Below, one piece after another: positions 54,379 to 64,000 of a DNA stretch of 64,000 nucleotides. Positions within the stretch are counted from its first letter, which is position 1; each line of letters begins with the position of its first letter. The stretch is taken from the NCBI RefSeq assembly GCF_029837695.1, contig NZ_JAOEEA010000004.1, positions 1-64,000 on the forward strand, in the 5' to 3' direction. Made by a program: the position numbers and the translations under genes. The notes below the pieces were generated by a model. It was not told the DNA's origin and did not search any database. It saw only the letters and a list, made by a program, of their open reading frames with translations. Source of the DNA: Pseudomonas sp. GD04019 (GTDB lineage: Bacteria; Pseudomonadota; Gammaproteobacteria; Pseudomonadales; Pseudomonadaceae).

Positions 54379-55758
54379 TCAAACGGTATGCAGATACCAG
54401 TTGTATTCGAGGTCGGAGATGGTGGTCTCGAACTCCTGCAGCTCGGCTTCCTTACAGGCGACGAAGATGTCGATGTAGTCCGGGCTGATGTACTTGTTCA
54501 GCACTTCGCTGTCGTCCAGCTCGCGCAGGGCATCGCGCAGGTTGTTCGGCAGGCTCTGTTCCAGCTGCTCGTACGAGTTGCCCTCGATCGGCTCGCCCGG
54601 CTCGACCTTATTGGTCAGGCCGTGGTGAATACCGGCGAGGATCGCCGACATCATCAGGTACGGGTTGGCGTCGGCGCCGGCCACGCGGTGCTCGATGCGT
54701 ACCGCATCGGCGCTGCCGGTGGGTACGCGGACGGCCACGGTGCGGTTGTCCAGGCCCCAGCTCGGCGCGTTGGGTACATAGAACTGCGCGCCGAAGCGGC
54801 GGTACGAGTTGACGTTGGGGCAGAGGAAGGCCATGGACGCCGGCATGGTCTCCAGGACACCGCCGATCGCATGGCGCAGCGCGGCGTTCTCCTGGGGATC
54901 ATCGCTGGTGAAGATGTTCTTGCCGGTGGTCTTGTCGAGCAGCGAGATGTGCACGTGCAGGCCGTTGCCCGCCTGGCCCGGGTAGGGCTTGGCCATGAAG
55001 GTGGTGTCCATCTCATGGTCGTAGGCGATGTTCTTGATCAGGCGCTTGAGCAGCAGGGCGTGGTCGCAGGCCTTGATGGCGTCTTCCACGTGGTGCAGGT
55101 TGACCTCGAACTGCGCCGGGGCGCTTTCCTTGACGATGGCGTCGGCCGGGATGCCCTGTTCCTTGGCGGCTTCGAGCATGTCCTGCAGGCAGTCGACGTA
55201 CTCGTCGAGGTCGTCGATCAGGTACACCTGGGTGGAGATCGGACGCTTGCCGGACATGGGCGAGCGCGGCGGCTGCGGACGGCCGTTCACGTTCTCCTGG
55301 TCGATCAGGTAGAACTCCAGTTCGAAGGCGGCGCAGATGCGCAGGTTCATCTCGTCGAACTTGGCCACCACCTGGCGCAGCACTTCGCGCGGGTCGGCGA
55401 AGAACGGCTTGCCGTCCATCTCGTGCATGGTCATCAGCAGTTGCGCGGTGGGGCGCTTCTGCCAGGGCTCGTTGCACAGGGTATTGGCGATGGGGAAGCA
55501 GATGCGGTCGGCGTCGCCGATGTCCAGGCCGAGGCCGGTGCTTTCGACGGTAGAGCCATTGATGTCGAGGGCGAACAGCGAAGCGGGCAGGTTGATGCCC
55601 TTTTCATACACCTTGTGCAGGCTGTTTCTTTCGATGCGCTTGCCGCGCACCACCCCATTCATATCTGCAATTAGAAGGTCAACGAACTGGACCTCGGGAT
55701 GTTCCTTGAGGAACGCGTTCGCCTCGTTGAGCTGAACGGCACGCGGGGGTACCGACAT
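54379..55758 (-). CDS. spuI: Gamma-glutamylpolyamine synthetase SpuI (glutamine synthetase family)
   Basis: 459 residues of the GlnA-like family: FVDLLIADMNGVVRGKRI at the start, CAAFELEFYLID (metal-binding Glu), NGLHVHISLLD and FLCPNVNSYRRFG (ATP site), and DNRTVAVRVPTG..RIEHRVAGADANPYL. The enzyme ligates glutamate to putrescine or related amines with ATP, the first step of the gamma-glutamyl pathway. It is divergent from spuA with a 278-bp shared region that carries a 15-bp inverted repeat. It is a paralogue of SpuB (56878-58236). Confidence 0.94.
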   Translation of the reverse strand: MSVPPRAVQLNEANAFLKEHPEVQFVDLLIADMNGVVRGKRIERNSLHKVYEKGINLPASLFALDINGSTVESTGLGLDIGDADRICFPIANTLCNEPWQKRPTAQLLMTMHEMDGKPFFADPREVLRQVVAKFDEMNLRICAAFELEFYLIDQENVNGRPQPPRSPMSGKRPISTQVYLIDDLDEYVDCLQDMLEAAKEQGIPADAIVKESAPAQFEVNLHHVEDAIKACDHALLLKRLIKNIAYDHEMDTTFMAKPYPGQAGNGLHVHISLLDKTTGKNIFTSDDPQENAALRHAIGGVLETMPASMAFLCPNVNSYRRFGAQFYVPNAPSWGLDNRTVAVRVPTGSADAVRIEHRVAGADANPYLMMSAILAGIHHGLTNKVEPGEPIEGNSYEQLEQSLPNNLRDALRELDDSEVLNKYISPDYIDIFVACKEAELQEFETTISDLEYNWYLHTV

Positions 55759-55947
55759 GATGCAACACCTTTTTTGTTAAAAATTTCAATCATGCAATTG
55801 TGCAGCTGTGAGTCAATCTCAAACACCCAGGGCTGTCAATAGCGGGCCATTTTGCCCTGAAACGGGGCTCGATGGCCAGTTTTGGGGCGCTCCAGGGTTT
55901 TTCGACCCGCTGGTCAGCCTTGTGCCGCCTGCTGCTCAGTCGGCTGT

Positions 55948-55986
55948 GTTCAATTTTTTACAGCCCTATTGTGTAAAAAATTGAAC
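55948..55986. promoter_or_regulatory. 15-bp perfect inverted repeat in the spuI-spuA divergent region
   Basis: GTTCAATTTTTTACA (55948-55962) and TGTAAAAAATTGAAC (55972-55986) are perfectly complementary with a 9-nt spacer, 50 bp before the spuA start. A related half-site, TGTTAAAAATTTCAA (55775-55789), lies next to the spuI start. These are strong candidate operators for a polyamine-responsive repressor such as PauR; the protein is not identified here. Confidence 0.7.
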
Positions 55987-56036
55987 AAGGCTAATCTCGG
56001 CCTCAACCTAACAACAGCAATAAAACAAGGTGTCCC

Positions 56037-56789
56037 ATGTTGCGCCTGCCGTTGATCGGCGTCACCGCCTGCACCAAGCAGGTCGGACTTCACCCCAACC
56101 ACATCGTCGGCGACAAATATGTCCGCGCGGTGGCGGTCGGAGCGGAGGGTCTGCCTCTGGTGATCCCCGCCCTGGGCGAACTGATCGATCAACCCACTCT
56201 GCTGGCCAGCATCGACGGCCTGCTGTTCACCGGTTCGCCGTCCAACGTCGAGCCTCATCATTATAGTGGCCCGGCCAGCGCGCCAGGCACAGCCCACGAT
56301 ATCGCTCGCGACGCCACCACGCTGCCGCTGATCCGCCAGGCCATAGATGCCGGGATTCCGGTGCTGGGCATCTGTCGCGGCTTCCAGGAAATGAACGTGG
56401 CCTTTGGCGGCAGCCTGCACCAGCGCGTGCAGGAAGTGGTCGGGCTGATGGACCACCGCGAGCCGGCCGACGAGCCGGTCGAGGTGCAATATGCCCCCCG
56501 TCACACCGTGCGTGTGCAAGCGGGCGGGGTGCTCGCCGGCCTCGGCTTGCCGGACGAGATTCGTGTCAATTCCATTCATGGCCAGGGCGTTCAGCGTCTG
56601 GCGCCGGGCCTTCGCGTAGAAGCACTGGCGCCTGACGGGTTGATCGAAGCCTTCTCCGTCGAAGGTGCGCCAAGTTTTGCTCTCGGTGTGCAGTGGCACC
56701 CGGAGTGGCAAGTACGATCCAACCCGAATTATCTCGCCATCTTCCAGGCCTTTGGTGAGGCTTGCAGGAAGAGGGCGGGACAACGCTGA
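56037..56789 (+). CDS. spuA: Gamma-glutamyl-GABA hydrolase SpuA (PuuD-like glutamine amidotransferase class I)
   Basis: 250 residues. The class I glutaminase-type fold has the nucleophile Cys in PVLGICRGFQEMNV and the His-Glu pair in GVQWHPEWQ. LIGVTACTKQ at the start is typical of PuuD-type hydrolases. It releases glutamate from gamma-glutamyl-GABA at the end of the gamma-glutamylpolyamine pathway. AAGGTG lies 7 nt before the ATG. It begins the spuABCDEFG run. Confidence 0.92.
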   Translation: MLRLPLIGVTACTKQVGLHPNHIVGDKYVRAVAVGAEGLPLVIPALGELIDQPTLLASIDGLLFTGSPSNVEPHHYSGPASAPGTAHDIARDATTLPLIRQAIDAGIPVLGICRGFQEMNVAFGGSLHQRVQEVVGLMDHREPADEPVEVQYAPRHTVRVQAGGVLAGLGLPDEIRVNSIHGQGVQRLAPGLRVEALAPDGLIEAFSVEGAPSFALGVQWHPEWQVRSNPNYLAIFQAFGEACRKRAGQR

Positions 56790-56877
56790 GTAGGTGAGCA
56801 ACCGGTCGGTGAAACTTGGGAGGTTTCGCTAGGCTTTAGCCGGTCCGCAGTAGCCGCTCTACAACCCTGAGGTCTCT

Positions 56878-58236
56878 ATGAGTACCAAGCTAGACCAGCT
56901 CACCAGCTGGCTGAAAGAACGCAAAATCACCGAAGTTGAATGCTTGATCAGCGATCTTACCGGCATTGCGCGCGGCAAGATCTCGCCGACCAACAAGTTC
57001 CTCGACGAGAAGGGCATGCGCCTCCCCGAGAGTGTGCTGCTGCAGACCGTGACCGGCGACTACGTCGAGGACGACATCTATTACGAGCTGCTCGACGAGG
57101 CGGACATCGACATGTTCTGCCGCCCGGACGAGAACGCCGTGTTCCTCGTGCCCTGGGCCATCGAGCCCACCGCGATGGTGATCCACGACACCTTCGACAA
57201 GCAGGGCAACCCGATCGAGCTGTCGCCGCGCAACATCCTCAAGAACATCCTCAAGCTCTACGCCGACAAGGGCTGGAAGCCGATCGTCGCGCCGGAGATG
57301 GAGTTCTACCTGACCAAGCGCAACAGCGACCCGGACTTCCCGCTGGAGGCGCCGATGGGCCGCTCCGGCCGCCCGGAAGTCGGTCGCCAGTCCTTCTCCA
57401 TCGACGCGGCCAACGAATTCGACCCGCTGTTCGAGGACGTCTACGACTGGTGCGAGCTGCAGGACCTGGACCTCGACACCCTGATCCACGAAGACGGCCC
57501 GGCGCAGATGGAAATCAACTTCCGCCACGGCGACGCGCTGCACCTGGCCGACCAGATCACCGTGTTCAAGCGCACCATGCGCGAGGCCGCGCTGAAGCAT
57601 GACGTGGCGGCCACCTTCATGGCCAAGCCGATCACCGATCAGCCGGGCAGCGCCATGCACATCCACCAGAGCGTGGTGGACATCAAGACCGGCAAGAACC
57701 TGTTCTCCAACGACGACGGCAGCATGAGCGAGCTGTTCATGCACCATATCGGCGGCCTGCAGAAGTACATCCCCGAGGTATTGCCGCTGTTCGCGCCCAA
57801 CGTCAACTCGTTCCGCCGCTTCCTGCCCGATACCTCGGCGCCGGTGAACGTCGAGTGGGGCGAGGAGAACCGCACCGTGGGCCTGCGCGTGCCGGAAGCC
57901 GGCCCGCAGAACCGCCGCGTGGAAAACCGCCTGGCCGGTGCCGACGCCAACCCCTACCTGGTGCTGGCCGCCTCGCTGCTGTGCGGCTACATCGGCATGG
58001 TCGAGGGCATCAAGCCCAGCGCGCCGGTCAAGGGTCGTGGCTACGAGCGGCGCAACCTGCGCCTGCCGGTGACCATCGAAAGCGCGCTGGAGCGCATGGA
58101 GGCCTGCCAGGCCGCCGAGAAATACCTGGGCGAGAAGTTCGTCCGCGGCTATGTCGCGGTGAAGCGCGCCGAGCACGAAAACTTTAAGCGGGTGATCAGC
58201 TCCTGGGAACGCGAGTTCCTGCTGCTCTCCGTCTGA
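56878..58236 (+). CDS. spuB: Gamma-glutamylpolyamine synthetase SpuB (glutamine synthetase family)
   Basis: 452 residues. It shows EVECLISDLTGIARGKISPTNKF at the N-terminus, VAPEMEFYLTKRN, GSAMHIHQSVVDI, LFAPNVNSFRRFL and ENRTVGLRVPEAGPQNRRVENRLAGADANPYL. Like SpuI it couples glutamate to a polyamine; having both suggests different substrates (putrescine, cadaverine or spermidine). The gene is 88 bp after spuA and 61 bp before spuC. Confidence 0.94.
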   Translation: MSTKLDQLTSWLKERKITEVECLISDLTGIARGKISPTNKFLDEKGMRLPESVLLQTVTGDYVEDDIYYELLDEADIDMFCRPDENAVFLVPWAIEPTAMVIHDTFDKQGNPIELSPRNILKNILKLYADKGWKPIVAPEMEFYLTKRNSDPDFPLEAPMGRSGRPEVGRQSFSIDAANEFDPLFEDVYDWCELQDLDLDTLIHEDGPAQMEINFRHGDALHLADQITVFKRTMREAALKHDVAATFMAKPITDQPGSAMHIHQSVVDIKTGKNLFSNDDGSMSELFMHHIGGLQKYIPEVLPLFAPNVNSFRRFLPDTSAPVNVEWGEENRTVGLRVPEAGPQNRRVENRLAGADANPYLVLAASLLCGYIGMVEGIKPSAPVKGRGYERRNLRLPVTIESALERMEACQAAEKYLGEKFVRGYVAVKRAEHENFKRVISSWEREFLLLSV

Positions 58237-58297
58237 TGGGGAAGGGCGCCGGGTACAGATCCGGCGCCCCGACCGGATGCGTAATCTGAGGTGAAGA

Positions 58298-59671
58298 ATG
58301 ACTAACCAAGCGAACAACCCGAAAACCCGCGAGTGGCAGGCCATGAGCCGTGAGCACCACCTTGCGCCGTTCAGCGACTATCAGCAGCTGCACGAGAAGG
58401 GCCCGCGCATCATCACCAAGGCCGACGGTGTCTACCTCTGGGACAGCGAAGGCAACAAGATTCTCGACGGCATGGCCGGTCTCTGGTGCGTCGCCGTCGG
58501 TTACGGCCGCGAAGAGCTGGTCGAGGCCGCTGCCGCGCAGATGCGCGAGCTGCCTTTCTATAACACCTTCTTCCAGACCGCCCACCCGCCGGCGCTGGAG
58601 TTCGCCAAGGCCATCGCCGATGTGGCGCCGGCCGGCATGAATCACGTGTTCTTCACCGGCTCCGGCTCGGAAGGCAACGACACCATGCTGCGCATGGTGC
58701 GCCACTACTGGGCGAGCAAGGGCCAGCCGAGCAAGAAGGTGATCATCAGCCGCCACAACGGCTACCACGGTTCCACCGTGGCCGGCGCCAGCCTGGGCGG
58801 CATGAAGTACATGCACGAGCAGGGCGACCTGCCGATCCCCGGTATCGTGCACATCCCGCAGCCGTACTGGTTCGGCGAGGGTGGCGATATGAGCCCCGAG
58901 GAGTTCGGCGTGTGGGCCGCCGACCAGCTGGAGAAGAAGATTCTCGAAGTCGGCGAAGACAATGTCGCCGCCTTTATCGCCGAGCCGATCCAGGGCGCGG
59001 GCGGTGTGATCATTCCGCCGGACAGCTACTGGCCGCGCATCCGCGAGATCCTCGCCAAGTACGACATCCTGTTCGTCGCCGATGAAGTGATCTGCGGCTT
59101 CGGCCGTACCGGTGAGTGGTTCGCCAGCGAGTTCTACGGCAACAAGCCCGACCTGATCACCATCGCCAAGGGCATGACCAGCGGCTACGTGCCCATGGGC
59201 GGCCTGATCGTCAGCGACAGGGTGTACCAGGTGATCAACGCCGGCGGTGACTTCAACCACGGCTTCACCTATTCCGGCCACCCGGTGGCGGCTGCCGTCG
59301 GCCTGGCCAACCTGCGCATCCTCAAGGAAGAGAAGGTTATCGAGCGGGTGCAGGCGGAAACGGCACCCTATTTGCAAAAGCGTTTGCGTGAGCTGGCGGA
59401 TCATCCGCTGGTAGGCGAAGTCCGCGGTGTAGGCATGCTCGGCGCCATCGAACTGGCGAAGAACAAGCAGACCCGCGAGCGTTTCCCGAGCGAAATGGGC
59501 GTCGGCATGATCTGCCGCGGCCATTGCTTCGAGAACGGACTGATCATGCGCGCCGTCGGCGACACCATGATCATCGCGCCGCCGCTGGTGATCAGCAAAA
59601 ACGAGATCGACGAACTGGTCGAAAAGGCACGCAAGTGTCTCGATCTGACCGCCCGGGCAGTGCTGGTGTAA
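58298..59671 (+). CDS. spuC: Polyamine:pyruvate aminotransferase SpuC
   Basis: 457 residues of the class III PLP aminotransferases. The PLP Lys is K291 in [31 protein letters not shown] holds the Asp that contacts the ring, and [16 protein letters not shown] binds the phosphate. In P. aeruginosa SpuC transfers the amino group of putrescine (and cadaverine) to pyruvate. The ATG follows GAGGTGAAGA. Confidence 0.95.
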   Translation: MTNQANNPKTREWQAMSREHHLAPFSDYQQLHEKGPRIITKADGVYLWDSEGNKILDGMAGLWCVAVGYGREELVEAAAAQMRELPFYNTFFQTAHPPALEFAKAIADVAPAGMNHVFFTGSGSEGNDTMLRMVRHYWASKGQPSKKVIISRHNGYHGSTVAGASLGGMKYMHEQGDLPIPGIVHIPQPYWFGEGGDMSPEEFGVWAADQLEKKILEVGEDNVAAFIAEPIQGAGGVIIPPDSYWPRIREILAKYDILFVADEVICGFGRTGEWFASEFYGNKPDLITIAKGMTSGYVPMGGLIVSDRVYQVINAGGDFNHGFTYSGHPVAAAVGLANLRILKEEKVIERVQAETAPYLQKRLRELADHPLVGEVRGVGMLGAIELAKNKQTRERFPSEMGVGMICRGHCFENGLIMRAVGDTMIIAPPLVISKNEIDELVEKARKCLDLTARAVLV

Positions 59672-60892
<1,221 letters not shown>

Positions 60893-60908
60893 GCCAAACA
60901 GCGACACC

Positions 60909-60932
60909 CTCCGGCGGGTGCTCCCGCCGGAG
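60909..60932 (+). other. Strong GC-rich stem-loop after spuD
   Basis: A perfect 10-bp stem CTCCGGCGGG / CCCGCCGGAG, loop TGCT, 16 bp after the spuD stop and without a T-run. This is typical of intercistronic hairpins that stabilise the upstream mRNA of abundant binding proteins and cause partial attenuation. Confidence 0.75.
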
Positions 60933-60950
60933 CCACCGCCAGGAGGTCCC

Positions 60951-61037
60951 ATGACCCACCTCGACTACCGTTACACACGAGCCCCACACAGCTCCGTGCG
61001 CGGGCGGCTGGGCGAACGGCATGGGCGTCAGGGATAG
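60951..61037 (+). CDS. Possible 28-residue small protein between spuD and spuE
   Basis: An ATG with a perfect Shine-Dalgarno (AGGAGG, 4-nt spacing) opens a frame of 28 codons (MTHLDYRYTRAPHSSVRG...), rich in Arg and His, ending in TAG at 61035-61037. It is too short for family recognition. It might be a small protein, a translated leader for spuE, or chance; the strong ribosome site is the only support. Confidence 0.4.
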   Translation: MTHLDYRYTRAPHSSVRGRLGERHGRQG

Positions 61038-61105
61038 GACAGCCAGATTTTCCACCACCCCCAGGACGCATTGCGGCCTGCAAGATCAACAAGAAAGAGG
61101 ACTGA

Positions 61106-62203
<1,098 letters not shown>

Positions 62204-62218
62204 GCAGCATCAGCAATA

Positions 62219-62248
62219 CCGTACGGCGGGCCGGGCCTGACCGTACGG
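62219..62248 (+). other. Paired CCGTACGG palindromes between spuE and spuF
   Basis: CCGTACGG occurs at 62219-62226 and 62241-62248 and can form a hairpin around GGGCCGGGCC. There is no T-run. It is possibly another intercistronic mRNA structure. Confidence 0.4.
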
Positions 62249-62316
62249 GACCGCTGCGCCTGGCGCGGCAGATTATCGTTCGGGTCTCTGACCTTATTTT
62301 CCCGGGAGTTTTGGAA

Positions 62317-63471
62317 ATGGCTGTTGCCTCCAGCGCCTACAAGAAAGCCCTAGAGGGCAACCAGCAACCCAAAGAGGTGCTGGTCAAGATCGATCGCGTG
62401 ACCAAGAAATTCGACGAGACCATCGCCGTCGACGACGTCTCGCTGACCATCAACAAGGGCGAGATCTTCGCCCTGCTCGGTGGTTCCGGCTCGGGCAAGT
62501 CGACCCTGCTGCGCATGCTGGCCGGCTTCGAGCGTCCCACCGAGGGCCGCATCTTCCTCGATGGCGTCGACATCACCGACATGCCGCCCTACGAGCGGCC
62601 GATCAACATGATGTTCCAGTCCTACGCCCTGTTCCCGCACATGACCGTGGCGCAGAACATCGCCTTCGGCCTCAAGCAGGACAAACTGCCCCAGGCCGAG
62701 ATCGACGAGCGCGTGGCCGAGATGCTCAAGCTGGTGCACATGACCCAGTACGCGCGCCGCAAGCCGCACCAGCTGTCCGGTGGTCAGCGTCAGCGCGTGG
62801 CCCTGGCCCGCTCGCTGGCCAAGCGTCCCAAGCTGCTGCTGCTCGACGAGCCCATGGGCGCCCTGGACAAGAAGCTGCGTTCGCAGATGCAGCTGGAGCT
62901 GGTGGAGATCATCGAGCGCGTCGGCGTGACCTGCGTGATGGTGACCCACGACCAGGAAGAGGCCATGACCATGGCCCAGCGCATCGCCATCATGCACCTC
63001 GGCTGGATCGCCCAGACCGGCAGCCCGGTGGACATCTACGAGACCCCGGCCAGCCGCCTGGTCTGCGAGTTCATCGGTAGCGTCAACCTGTTCGACGGCC
63101 AGATCACCACCGACGAGACCGACCACGCCATCATCAGCTGCCCGCAGCTGGACAAGCCGATCTACATCGGCCACGGCGTCTCCACCCGGGCCGAGAGCAA
63201 GGCGGTCAGCTACGCCCTGCGCCCCGAGAAGCTGCTGATGGCCACCGCCCTGCCGGCCGACCACGAGCACCCCGAGTACAACTGGTGCAACGGCACCGTG
63301 CACGACATCGCCTACCTGGGAGGCCACTCGGTGTACCACGTCAAGCTCACCTCCGGGCAGATCGTGCAGTGCTTCATCGCCAACGCCGAGCGTCGCGGCA
63401 AGCGTCCGACCTGGGACGACGCCGTGGTGGTGTACTGGGAAGACGATAGCGGCGTGGTACTGCAATCATGA
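62317..63471 (+). CDS. spuF: Polyamine ABC transporter ATPase SpuF (PotG-like)
   Basis: 384 residues from the ATG at 62317. It has Walker A GGSGSGKS (55-62), Q-loop MMFQSYALFPHMTV, signature [16 protein letters not shown], Walker B LLLDEPMGALD, H-loop [13 protein letters not shown] and a C-terminal TOBE-type domain with SYALRPEKLLM. It powers putrescine and spermidine import with SpuG and SpuH. The ORF stays open far upstream through spuE in another frame; this start is chosen because PotG-type proteins begin here and GGAG lies upstream. The stop overlaps the spuG ATG. Confidence 0.95.
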   Translation: MAVASSAYKKALEGNQQPKEVLVKIDRVTKKFDETIAVDDVSLTINKGEIFALLGGSGSGKSTLLRMLAGFERPTEGRIFLDGVDITDMPPYERPINMMFQSYALFPHMTVAQNIAFGLKQDKLPQAEIDERVAEMLKLVHMTQYARRKPHQLSGGQRQRVALARSLAKRPKLLLLDEPMGALDKKLRSQMQLELVEIIERVGVTCVMVTHDQEEAMTMAQRIAIMHLGWIAQTGSPVDIYETPASRLVCEFIGSVNLFDGQITTDETDHAIISCPQLDKPIYIGHGVSTRAESKAVSYALRPEKLLMATALPADHEHPEYNWCNGTVHDIAYLGGHSVYHVKLTSGQIVQCFIANAERRGKRPTWDDAVVVYWEDDSGVVLQS

Positions 63472-64000
63472 AAATCGGCAAACTGAAACGCTATCTGCCC
63501 AACGGGCGGCATGCCGTGATCGGTGTGCCCTTCTTCTGGCTGTTCCTGTTCTTCCTGCTGCCGTTCTTCATCGTGCTGAAGATCAGCTTCGCCGAAGCCG
63601 ACGTGGCGATTCCGCCCTACACCGAGATCTACAGCTGGGCCGACAATCAGCTGTCGATCGTGCTCAACCTGGGCAACTACATCTTCCTCAGTGAGGACGA
63701 GCTGTACCTGGCGGCGTACCTCGGCTCGCTGAAGATGGCCTTCGTCAGCACCCTGCTGTGCATCCTCATCGGCTACCCGATGGCCTACGCCATCGCCCGC
63801 GCCAGCAAGGAGATGCAGACCACCCTGCTGCTGCTGATCATGATGCCGACCTGGACCGCGATCCTGATCCGCGTCTACGCCTGGATGGGCATCCTCAGCA
63901 ACAACGGCCTGCTCAATGGTTTCCTGATGTCGATCGGGGTGATCAGCGAGCCGCTGCAGATCCTCAACACCAACCTGGCGGTGTACATCGGCATCGTCTA
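63468..64000 (+). CDS. spuG: Polyamine ABC transporter permease SpuG (PotH-like), 5' part
   Basis: The ATG lies in the spuF stop (ATGA) and the frame stays open to the window end, giving 177 residues of a protein normally about 300 long. It starts MKIGKLKRYLPNGRHAVIGV followed by a first membrane helix (FFWLFLFFLLPFFIVLKISF). The permease regions SLKMAFVSTLLCILIGYPMAYAIA and MMPTWTAILIRVYAWMGIL are typical of PotH. It pairs with SpuH (outside the window) as the inner-membrane channel. Confidence 0.94.
   Translation, partial: MKIGKLKRYLPNGRHAVIGVPFFWLFLFFLLPFFIVLKISFAEADVAIPPYTEIYSWADNQLSIVLNLGNYIFLSEDELYLAAYLGSLKMAFVSTLLCILIGYPMAYAIARASKEMQTTLLLLIMMPTWTAILIRVYAWMGILSNNGLLNGFLMSIGVISEPLQILNTNLAVYIGIV

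Noticed and set aside
54379..55758. GlnA, the housekeeping glutamine synthetase
   Set aside because: The polyamine context, the divergent spuA gene and a second paralogue (56878-58236) indicate gamma-glutamylpolyamine synthetases; the adenylylation site expected in GlnA was not recognised.

Overview
The window is about 64 kb of GC-rich DNA with the gene content of a Pseudomonas chromosome. It carries an xcp-type type II secretion operon, the sulfate-uptake genes oscA-sbp-cysTWA, a complete ssu alkanesulfonate operon, the agu/spu polyamine genes, a desA desaturase, and REP/REPIN repeats with their RAYT transposase. The blocks oscA-sbp-cysTWA, GGDEF/EAL-desA and aguA-aguB-aguR-spuIABCDEFG follow the order I remember from P. 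aeruginosa PAO1 (about PA0280 to PA0303). Here a 20-kb sulfur-scavenging region lies between oscA and the GGDEF/EAL-desA pair. No tRNA, rRNA, CRISPR array, prophage or complete IS was recognised. The species cannot be named from this sequence alone.

Layout. 1-4.7 kb: gspG (3' end) to gspM, with translationally overlapping genes. 4.7-12.2 kb: a MalT-like LuxR regulator, a DUF1329/DUF1302 pair (putative uptake of hydrophobic compounds) and a spinster-like MFS carrier. 12.4-13.9 kb: an unusual regulator with two GntR modules. 13.9-17.6 kb: gcdG-gcdH and divergent gcdR (glutarate catabolism). 17.8-23.3 kb: a secreted protein of unknown function and the sulfate ABC transporter, whose cysW-cysA junction holds a 267-bp multi-palindromic element. 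23.5-34.2 kb: a diguanylate cyclase, a small hydrolase, an SfnR-like activator without an HTH, a GST, an SfnB/DszC-like oxidoreductase with a sulfonate-type binding protein, and an OprD porin with a second sulfonate-type ABC transporter. 34.2-37.8 kb: LysE exporter, RAYT flanked by REPINs, an XRE regulator and small unknowns. 37.9-44.8 kb: a second sulfate-binding protein, lsfA and ssuEADCBF, broken up by repeats. 44.9-50.0 kb: GGDEF/EAL protein, desA and a soluble PAS chemotaxis transducer. 50.1-64 kb: agmatine deiminase, N-carbamoylputrescine amidase and their TetR regulator, then polyamine uptake and gamma-glutamylation genes; spuG is cut by the window end.

How the genes work together. The middle of the window looks like a sulfate-starvation regulon: two sulfate-binding proteins, one sulfate permease, two sulfonate/sulfate-ester type importers, SsuED desulfonation, an SfnB-like flavin oxidoreductase and a thiol peroxidase. 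Several of its promoters carry similar AT-rich inverted repeats built from TATTC/GAATA. The right part converts agmatine to putrescine (AguA, AguB) and imports and degrades putrescine and spermidine (SpuDEFG, SpuI/SpuB/SpuC/SpuA). Each polyamine block has clear candidate operators. Dispersed palindromic repeats of at least four sequence types, plus the cysW-cysA element, occupy many of the intergenic spaces.
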